The position numbers were made by a program, and so were the translations under genes. From Branchiostoma floridae (Eukaryota; Chordata; Leptocardii; Amphioxiformes; Branchiostomatidae), in the NCBI RefSeq assembly GCF_000003815.2, contig NC_049981.1:23418273-23482272 (forward strand): a stretch of 64,000 nucleotides of DNA, given 5' to 3'. Shown piece after piece: positions 60,601 through 64,000 of the stretch. The notes under the pieces were generated by a model. That model did no database searches. It was not told the origin of the DNA and saw only the letters and a list, made by a program, of their open reading frames with translations. Numbering within the stretch: the stretch's first letter is position 1; each line of letters starts with the position of its first letter.

Positions 60601-63255
60601 NNNNNNNNNNNNNNNNNNNNNNNNNNNNNNNNNNNNNNNNNNNNNAGTATTGATTTAAAGAAATAACACCCACTCTCACACACTATCAGGCTTCCAGTTT
60701 GTTGGATGTATTTCATATTCAAAGATATGGATATTGTTAGCCTTCATCTTCAAATGCCAAAGAAGCTTGTACTAGCAATAGTAGCATAATTCCAAAGGGT
60801 AAGACTTATTGAAAGGAATTGGAATTTTCCCCCAGGAATCATTGACAGCAGCCGGTTGGTAAGATATAATGTCCAGGTAGAATAAAGAAAATAAAACGAA
60901 CAGTCATGGACTAAAATTCACGGTAGGTAACGTAGGTTGCACTAAAGAAATAAAAAATTCGACTAGATTTTAATTTACATGTGGGATATAACAATATCCC
61001 AGCATCAGGGATCCCAGCAGCAGTATAATCAAACAATGGATAGTGAGTGAGTGAGGTATAACAAAGAATATCAAAAAAACAATTCTGCATGCAAATCAAC
61101 ATTTACTGACCTGTAGCCAGCTCATTCTGAGAGGCAGTTGCACATGAAGGTGAATTTATTCAAGAACTGGAAAAACTTCACAATCACAGTTCACATCATA
61201 CACTCTCAAAAAGTCAAAGCCAACATATTCCTACACTACACAGCAAAGATTACAGCTAGAAGCCTCTCATGCTCGACTTTCTACCCAGTTTACATGAATT
61301 TTGGATGTGCTACTTTATATACCCGCATTACAGACCCCAGGGGTCGCAGACAAATACTGTGTTCTGCTACCTTCAATCACTTTTCACTGTTGCAATTTAT
61401 CTTGGACTATTTCCCCGCTGTATATTGCTCCTTTTCCTAGACCCCCCAATGGCGATTCTTGGTATTTGATAGATATCCAGGTACAATTTGCATTTCAAAG
61501 ACTGTCAAAACAATGCCGTTTTAAACAAGCCAGCGTAGTTACACTTGACTTACAACAAATGTATAATTTCTAGGTAACATTTACTTTACATGTAGCTGCA
61601 TATCACAGCAATTTATACTTGGATTCTTCAGGAGTGAACCAGTCTACCTACTGTTTATATATTCTATTACTGTCTATTTATATTTCCAACTTGTTTGCAG
61701 TTTTCTATTCTACCACTGACTGCAGTCAGTAGAGCATTTCACTTTCAGCCATTCACAATTTTTCTATATTAGAGTGGTACAATTACAAAACATGCTTGAA
61801 TGTTGACTTTTGGCAACATCATTTCTAATCTTTAATGAAAAGTTCTCAACTTGATTTGTTATTTTGCAATGTTATTGTGCTATCAACTGAACTTCATCAA
61901 TGATTCAATCAAAAATTTACATTACCGTACATGGTAAGCAATATTACTCAGTAAGTAACTGAGTACTAGTACTAGTATTAGCTAGTACTTTAGATTTATT
62001 AGAATTCTGTTATTTGGATTATAAAAATGTACATGTTGAGTACTGACTTCCTGAGTATCAGAATTATTCTATGACCATGCTTTTTTAGAAATCTTTTTTT
62101 CAATTCTTTATATGAATGTTAACTGTGAAAAATAACATGATCTCTTTGAAAAAGCAATGTGCACACTGCAATATTTATTATACTTTTATTTTTTATGAGA
62201 GAGGGGGCAACACATTGCCAAAGCCTAAACCATGCAATCAGAGATGGCAGACTTCACCCCATTCACATAGGTCAGAAACACACACAGACCACCAAAAAGA
62301 TGGCAACCAAGAAGACATTATCCACACTGCAATTACTATCTATCTGAATCCTGATGCATTCCTGGTCATACAAAAATTGCACCTGGTTCCAGAAAAACTG
62401 AAATATCCCTTTTCATAAAATTAGAAATCAAAAGTAACCAGAAAATATTATGGTTACAGAGTAGACTAACAAATATGCAAAACTACATAGTCATGTTGCT
62501 GGATGCCTATAATATAAAACTGAATGTCATTTTAATGTACAAAATGCTGACATCAGCCTATGAATCTACTGAATATGAAACATTCTCTATATTCTTACCA
62601 AATCAGACTTTCTGACCGATTGTGTTTTGTTTTGTTTGGCGTTTTACTGTATGTCTGGGACACAAGAGGTTTGTAATAAATGAATCGGAAAGTCAACATG
62701 CATCGACCCACCCACCCACCATGACCCCGAAAAAAATGCATTTCCCTACGTCACAAACTGTGTGGGTTTAAAGCCTATCGGGCAACGTAAACCATGACAT
62801 ATTGGTGCGTATATATTAGGATATTCTTTGTGGGTTTATGTATCATTTTTATCGGTAAGACTGGGATGTATTTTTCCGTGTGTCCGGTAGCATGCCACAC
62901 ATGATGATCGGCGTGTCTCTCAGTCTCAGGCAGGCGCCAAAAAAAATGACGACACGCCATGGTAAATTTCGACCCACAAAATCTGTTCCCTTCTGTCGTT
63001 CAGCGACCCATTCTAGACACCTGTTGGTCAGATTTCTACCGGGATAATGTCTGTTCTTACCTCAGAAACTTCTCCTTCCTCGCTGCCGGACAAATCAGCC
63101 ATCAAATCGTCCTGCATGGCAGCGGCTAGCACAGCATGGGGATCGGCGAGCTTGGTGAAGGTAACGTTCAGGGGCTCGACTTTGGACCCAGAATTCCCCT
63201 CATTCTTCGCCATCTGTTCGGGTTCCCCTTCTACATTTTGTATGTCATGCTGCAT
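31778..63255 (-). CDS. ANKHD1: ANKHD1/ANKRD17 (mask) multiple ankyrin repeats, single KH domain, 36 exons
   Basis: Thirty-six exons join in phase to 7740 nt, 2579 aa (human ANKHD1 2542, ANKRD17 about 2600). Order: acidic N-terminus; ankyrin block 1 (about res. 175-665); Pro/Gln/Ser linker with a coiled coil; ankyrin block 2 (about 1203-1545); basic coiled coil (about 1555-1640); KH domain with GRGG loop (1846-1849); long Pro/Ser/Thr/Gln-rich tail. Sequence identity to vertebrate ANKHD1 is near-complete in many repeats (e.g. GHLDMVRFLLEAGADQEHKT). Known roles: cytosolic/nuclear scaffold, cofactor of Yorkie/YAP in Hippo signalling, receptor tyrosine kinase signalling, antiviral RIG-I-like signalling for ANKRD17. 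An in-frame TGA 15 nt upstream of the ATG at 63255 fixes the start. A single gene here probably predates the vertebrate ANKHD1/ANKRD17 split. Exon coordinates are given in the block entries. Confidence 0.96.
33190..34930. other. ANKHD1: ANKHD1 intron between exons 33 and 34
   Basis: 1.76 kb of AT-rich intron with no recognised exon, RNA gene or element. Confidence 0.5.
36626..37117 (-). CDS. ANKHD1: ANKHD1 exon 32: core of the KH domain
   Basis: Exon 32 is 37117-36968; the domain continues into exon 33 (which starts at 36626). Residues about 1834-1900: MLVPGSAVSRVIGRGGCNIN, AIREVSGAHIELDKQK, RWITIKGNNDGMRQAQNLLN, ALIKEP. The GXXG loop is GRGG (1846-1849) and is intact, so single-stranded RNA/DNA binding is expected. 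Vertebrate ANKHD1 has VPASVVSRIMGRGGCNITAI in the same place. Confidence 0.95.
37505..37690. repeat. Dispersed repeat family H, copy 3
   Basis: The longest copy: GCAACTGGATATGATTTTGG, ACGTTTCAGATAGCCATCCA, GTGTCCTTCGTCAGTGACAC, then TTTTTATACCCTAGCTGTAA. A CCAGTGACACTGAGGTGATC block precedes it. Adjacent to ANKHD1 exon 31. Confidence 0.75.
37696..39616 (-). CDS. ANKHD1: ANKHD1 exons 27-31: basic coiled coil and pre-KH linker
   Basis: Exons 39616-39500, 39307-39166, 38777-38727, 38570-38231, 37875-37696. Exon 27 (ELLKKCHQSMEIIV, RQAAEANKNASILLEELDME) is highly conserved. Exon 28 is a run of Lys/Arg/Glu (REEKKKEAAARRREKKRQKR), a charged helix with likely nuclear-localisation character. Exon 29 is a 51-nt exon (EPVPLDPPAASTTTT). 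Exon 30 is Lys-rich and disordered. Exon 31 ends SPKRGSKKEEGWKEVIPK, the conserved lead-in to the KH domain (KRGQKREEGWKEV in vertebrates). Confidence 0.92.
38907..39082. mobile_element. MITE family D, copy 1
   Basis: Begins TACAGTCAAAACTGGAGACG and ends with the inverse ATTGACTGTTTA. The interior has GGACAGGTGGTCACTATAGA like copy 2 at 44714. In the ANKHD1 intron between exons 28 and 29. Confidence 0.7.
39937..43917 (-). CDS. ANKHD1: ANKHD1 exons 19-26: second ankyrin block
   Basis: Exons 43917-43806, 43319-43174, 42816-42674, 42390-42285, 41768-41661, 41249-41074, 40704-40542, 40032-39937. About ten ankyrin repeats (about res. 1203-1545): TESNHDTALTLACAGGHE, FTPLILAATAGHSSVVEVLL, SERTKDTPLSLACSGGRQE, GANKEHRNVSDYTPLSLAAS, TGSKLGISPLMLAAMNGH, IETNRNTALTLACFQGR, TGLTPLMEAASGGYAEVGRV, KKGNTPLWLAANGGH, ITPLMATFRKGHVKVVRWLV. 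Repeat order and loop residues are those of ANKHD1/ANKRD17, among the most conserved sequence in the window. Confidence 0.96.
40150..40340. repeat. Degenerate short tandem repeat in ANKHD1 intron
   Basis: Seven or so diverged copies of a roughly 20-27 bp unit like TTTTTCTGCAATCCCAAAT. The long reading frame across it on the minus strand is a repeat artefact. Confidence 0.65.
43570..43720. repeat. Dispersed repeat with GGTAAGGGGGC motif, copy 1
   Basis: Shares GACAGGTC, GAGAGTTTCATGCTTG-like sequence, and CTCCCCAGGGTAAGGGGGC with 59565-59740. In the ANKHD1 intron between exons 19 and 20. Confidence 0.5.
43964..44216. repeat. Tandem repeat filling ANKHD1 intron 18
   Basis: Three diverged units of about 80-90 bp: ACCCTTACAACAAATGG, then ACAATCTGCAGT, then GCTAGAAGGTGCA. 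The array occupies almost the whole intron between exon 18 (ends 44221) and exon 19 (starts 43917). Confidence 0.7.
44221..47859 (-). CDS. ANKHD1: ANKHD1 exons 13-18: linker between ankyrin blocks
   Basis: Exons 47859-47766, 47152-46983, 46722-46519, 46084-45608, 45471-45024, 44393-44221. Exon 13 has APRVPTQALPTVVPPQEPD, the vertebrate PRVPTHTLAMVVPPQEPD segment. Exons 14-15 form a coiled coil (LTELELRIKEAIEKNAQLQ; ERMAELNRQREEQLKKKQ; ILEELQKVERELQEK). Exons 16-17 are low-complexity Pro/Gln/Ser/Thr sequence, likely disordered and poorly conserved. Exon 18 ends GIEVDAQ, leading straight into TESNHDTALTLACAGG of the second block. Confidence 0.92.
44714..44895. mobile_element. MITE family D, copy 2
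   Basis: Ends TACAGTCAAACCTGT and ACAGGTTTGACTGTA are perfect 15-bp inverses. The interior repeats GTGGCCACTATAGACAGGTG-type blocks in both orientations. In the ANKHD1 intron between exons 17 and 18. Confidence 0.85.
45474..45520. repeat. (TGAA/TAAA)n microsatellite at a splice acceptor
   Basis: TGAATGAATAAATGAATAAA-type repeats abut ANKHD1 exon 17 (starts 45471). Read on the minus strand they are ATTCATTT repeats and serve as its polypyrimidine tract. Confidence 0.85.
47431..47760. repeat. Duplicated 5' edge of ANKHD1 exon 14 with its intron
   Basis: About 47431-47485 repeats 47109-47165 (CCCCTGCTGG..ACAGCC..AAACCCCACCTAAACAAC), i.e. the first bases of exon 14 plus its acceptor. The following intron (ending CTCTACATTAAATCAAATGA) also matches 47230-47290. 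Confidence 0.75.
48950..49046. other. ANKHD1: ANKHD1 intron 12 segment
   Basis: The intron between exons 12 and 13 (47860-49106) has no supported exon. At 48800-48865 it carries a copy of the ACTTACAAAACACCTC..AAAATGTTCT segment that recurs at 51505-51575. Confidence 0.45.
49107..55390 (-). CDS. ANKHD1: ANKHD1 exons 4-12: first ankyrin block
   Basis: Exons 55390-55246, 54977-54830, 54432-54199, 52971-52877, 52234-51997, 51780-51589, 51022-50825, 49867-49740, 49253-49107. Together they encode about fifteen ankyrin repeats (about res. 175-665), beginning SLAEACNEGDVAAVRRLL and ending DGSTMLIECAKGGHATVA then a Pro-rich PPPPPEVPQL. TPLMEAA and TALTYAC/TALTLAC alternate, as in vertebrate orthologues. 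Most introns cut within the Gly codon at repeat ends (phase 1), so exons are interchangeable modules. Ankyrin arrays of this kind are protein-binding surfaces. Introns here hold the exon-6 minisatellite, the exon-9 partial copy, a hAT element and a MITE. Confidence 0.95.
50207..50656. mobile_element. Non-autonomous hAT-type element with 8-bp target duplication
   Basis: Ends TAAGGCTGGGTACCGGTA and, inverted, TAGGGGTGGGTACCGGTA. It is flanked on both sides by GTCACAAT (50199-50206 and 50657-50664), the 8-bp duplication typical of hAT transposases. 450 bp, no transposase frame. The interior is rich in GGTCCAGGT palindromes. In the ANKHD1 intron between exons 10 and 11. Confidence 0.88.
50704..50808. 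mobile_element. Short MITE (family G) next to ANKHD1 exon 10
   Basis: Left arm TACTGTAATGGAAAAATGTT then CATGGTGGTTTTAAGTTTG; the right arm is the inverse (CAAATATAAAACCACCGCGA then ACATTTCTGCATTAACAGTA). It ends about 17 bp before the exon 10 donor. Confidence 0.8.
51104..51210. repeat. Dispersed repeat family H, copy 4
   Basis: TAGCAGTTACTCAAACAACT, GGATGTGATTTGAAGGGGGT, CAGATGTTTCAGATAACATC, CAGTCTTTCGTCAGTGACAT. In the ANKHD1 intron between exons 9 and 10. Confidence 0.7.
51411..51470 (-). pseudogene. ANKHD1: Partial copy of ANKHD1 exon 9 3' end with its donor
   Basis: Repeats 51570-51629 (exon 9 3' end plus donor) with few changes. On the minus strand it reads GHLELVK, stop, LIQAG: a TAC codon of the real exon has become TAG. 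The GTCAG donor is kept. It lies about 160 bp into the downstream intron. Confidence 0.8.
53480..54077 (-). repeat. ANKHD1: 46-bp minisatellite built from ANKHD1 exon 6 3' end and splice donor
   Basis: About 13 near-identical 46-bp units (CTTATT starts at 53525, 53571, 53617 and so on every 46 bp). On the minus strand each unit is the last 26 bases of exon 6 (ACTAGCCTGCTACAAAG) followed by the GTACACGGACAG donor and about 20 intronic bases. The first unit distal to the exon is variant (CTCGGAG). The real exon 6 end is at 54199. Confidence 0.93.
54052..54150 (-). pseudogene. ANKHD1: Larger partial copy of ANKHD1 exon 6
   Basis: Between the minisatellite and the true exon lies an extended copy reading VARLLLERGAGINTHSNGFK then ESALTLACYKG with the donor intact. 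It differs from the true exon mainly by Gly for Glu (SNGF versus SNEF). It has no visible acceptor, so it is not an independent exon. Confidence 0.85.
55075..55225. repeat. Dispersed repeat family H, copy 5
   Basis: GTTACTGAAGCAACTGGATA, TGATTTTGGAAACAATGAGA, CATTTCAGGCACCATCCGGT, then CTAGCTATGAATTGATATGC. Just downstream of exon 4. Confidence 0.7.
55450..55778. repeat. Degenerate tandem array echoing ANKHD1 exon 3 3' edge
   Basis: About four diverged copies of a 70-100 bp unit: CACTCAcccATCTcCATCcTGACTG-like start, then TTAAAAAAGACTCC, then AGGTATCACCAAAAACAC. The last unit start coincides with the exon 3 end and donor (55779). Confidence 0.65.
55779..63255 (-). CDS. ANKHD1: ANKHD1 exons 1-3: N-terminal region
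   Basis: Exon 1 63255-63061 (65 codons), exon 2 56449-56293, exon 3 55944-55779. Exon 1 ends EEGEVSE and joins VESFILDPEDLEG of exon 2, the same junction region as DEVSEVESFILDQEDLD in vertebrates. Exons 2-3 carry GADLRAVDPETQARLEALLE and GIGKLSTADGKAFADPEVLRR, an invariant segment before the first ankyrin repeat. Intron 1 is 6.6 kb, AT-rich, and holds the N gap. The 5' part of exon 2 is duplicated upstream at about 56522-56668, and the 3' end of exon 3 is echoed in the downstream intron. Confidence 0.93.
56522..56668 (-). pseudogene. ANKHD1: Tandem copy of ANKHD1 exon 2 5' edge
   Basis: Offset of about 138 bp from 56390-56515. It keeps the acceptor (ATAG) and reads VESFVLDPEDLEGHPMLDT before running into intron-like sequence with no good donor. 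Flanks (AAGAGGTTGTCGTTATGGAT) are duplicated too. Confidence 0.85.
56670..63040. other. ANKHD1: ANKHD1 intron 1
   Basis: About 6.4 kb of AT-rich intron. It contains the N gap and a repeat at 59565-59740 related to 43570-43720. No exon, RNA gene or transposase is recognised. Many scattered stops exclude long frames. Confidence 0.5.
60546..60645. other. Assembly gap (100 N)
   Basis: Exactly 100 N, the conventional size for a gap of unknown length. Reading frames across it are meaningless. It lies in ANKHD1 intron 1, so no known exon is interrupted. Confidence 1.
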
Positions 63256-63420
63256 CTTCCGCGTTCTGCTTCACATAGGCACGTTTTCTGTCTTTCTGGC
63301 AGTGCTAGTGAAAGAAATAATAGTGGAAATGTCGTGAGAGGCTGTCACCTCAGTCGCTACTCTCCGCCATTATGAAATGTGACTGACCCGGATGTAAGCT
63401 AACCGCGGGAAAACGACAGA
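63256..63420 (-). promoter_or_regulatory. ANKHD1: ANKHD1 proximal promoter/5'UTR
   Basis: On the minus strand, reading toward the ATG at 63255: an E2F-like TTTTCCCGCGG (about 63403-63413), an ETS-like CATCCGG, and YY1-like CATAATGGCGG (about 63363-63373). This is the usual mix of a TATA-less housekeeping promoter. An in-frame TGA follows just before the ATG. Motif matches only. Confidence 0.5.
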
Positions 63421-64000
63421 AGACAAATTCACCCATATATAAGAAATATAACGACTTTCTGTGTACTAATAAAATTTTAAAAAATCATCAAACAATGATA
63501 TAAAGTACATTTTGGCTTCTGGTTAAGAAATATTTTTTTTCTATTCCGTAAATACTGTTTTTCAATGCTAGTCCTACTTTCGGGTACATTTGGCAGCGGC
63601 CAATAGCAGACTTTGCATGCCGACACTTACCACGTGACTGTTAATTGGGGATCTGAAGAAAGTGAGAAATGGGATGGGCAAAAAAAAGAAATGATCCTTG
63701 CATTCGTACATGGCCCTAATCTCCGGGCAGCTGTACCGGTGGCATAAGTTAGTCAAAACTGGCCAGCCAAAGGGAGTCAGTCAGACTCTTTTGGGCTTGC
63801 TATAAAGTTGGCCAGCTTTGATACTATAAAGAGATTAGACCGCAATAAATCAAATAATAGAGTTTAACCTGGCCCTGATATTTGTATAAATAATCATATG
63901 CCATTGTTCATAATCTGTATGGTTTCTTGCAAAAAGAAAAAAAACTTCGAACTTATAATTATTATTCGACCCATTACTGTCAAGCCAAATCAAGGAGGTT
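63421..64000. other. Sequence upstream of ANKHD1
   Basis: No exon is seen to the window edge. It contains a diverged family B MITE at 63716-63838. Confidence 0.5.
63716..63838. mobile_element. MITE family B, copy 3 (diverged)
   Basis: CTAATCTCCGGGCAGCTGTA then CCGGTGGCATAAGTTAGTCA and AAACTGGCC, mirrored by GGCCAGCTTTGATACTATAA then AGAGATTAG. It has the GGCATAAGTTAGTC and AAGCTGGC words of copy 2 at 29493-29675. Confidence 0.65.

Noticed and set aside
60491-60722. Frames crossing the N run
   Set aside because: Artefact of the assembly gap.

Overview
This is an animal nuclear genome window. Genes are split into many short exons with GT-AG introns, proteins are chordate-type, and introns are full of small inverted-repeat elements, hAT relics and minisatellites. 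Gene content and style fit a cephalochordate (amphioxus, Branchiostoma) best; that is an inference, and no species can be named from the sequence alone. One run of 100 N (60546-60645) marks a scaffold gap.

Six protein genes can be assembled exon by exon; in each the splice phases close and the summed length is a multiple of three. In order: (1) 572-8250, minus, a class II GLUT-like sugar transporter (SLC2A family), 11 exons, 550 aa. (2) 9095-10069, minus, an intronless SLC35G1-like EamA transporter, 324 aa. (3) 10894-22850, minus, an espin/espin-like ankyrin protein, 13 exons, about 995 aa. (4) 24926-27219, minus, adenine phosphoribosyltransferase (APRT), 5 exons, 185 aa. (5) 28141-30000, plus, the death adaptor FADD (death-effector domain plus death domain), 3 exons, 216 aa. 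(6) 31778-63255, minus, one ANKHD1/ANKRD17 (Drosophila mask) orthologue, 36 exons, 2579 aa, which fills half of the window.

APRT and FADD are head to head over about 0.9 kb; just upstream of FADD lie a perfect ETS-IRF composite motif and an NF-kB-type motif. FADD and ANKHD1 are convergent. The genes are not one pathway: two membrane transporters, an actin-bundle scaffold, a purine-salvage enzyme, an apoptosis/immune adaptor and a large ankyrin/KH scaffold.

The most unusual feature is in ANKHD1. At least five of its exon edges (exons 2, 3, 6, 9 and 14) have been copied, with the splice site, into the neighbouring intron. In the extreme case the last 26 bases of ankyrin exon 6, with its 5' splice site, are amplified as a 46-bp minisatellite of about 13 copies directly downstream of the real exon. 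Other points worth checking are a GC-AG intron and a cysteine-rich loop insertion in the GLUT gene, a 233-bp satellite in an espin intron, a 450-bp hAT-type element with an 8-bp target duplication, and several MITE families present in two or more copies.
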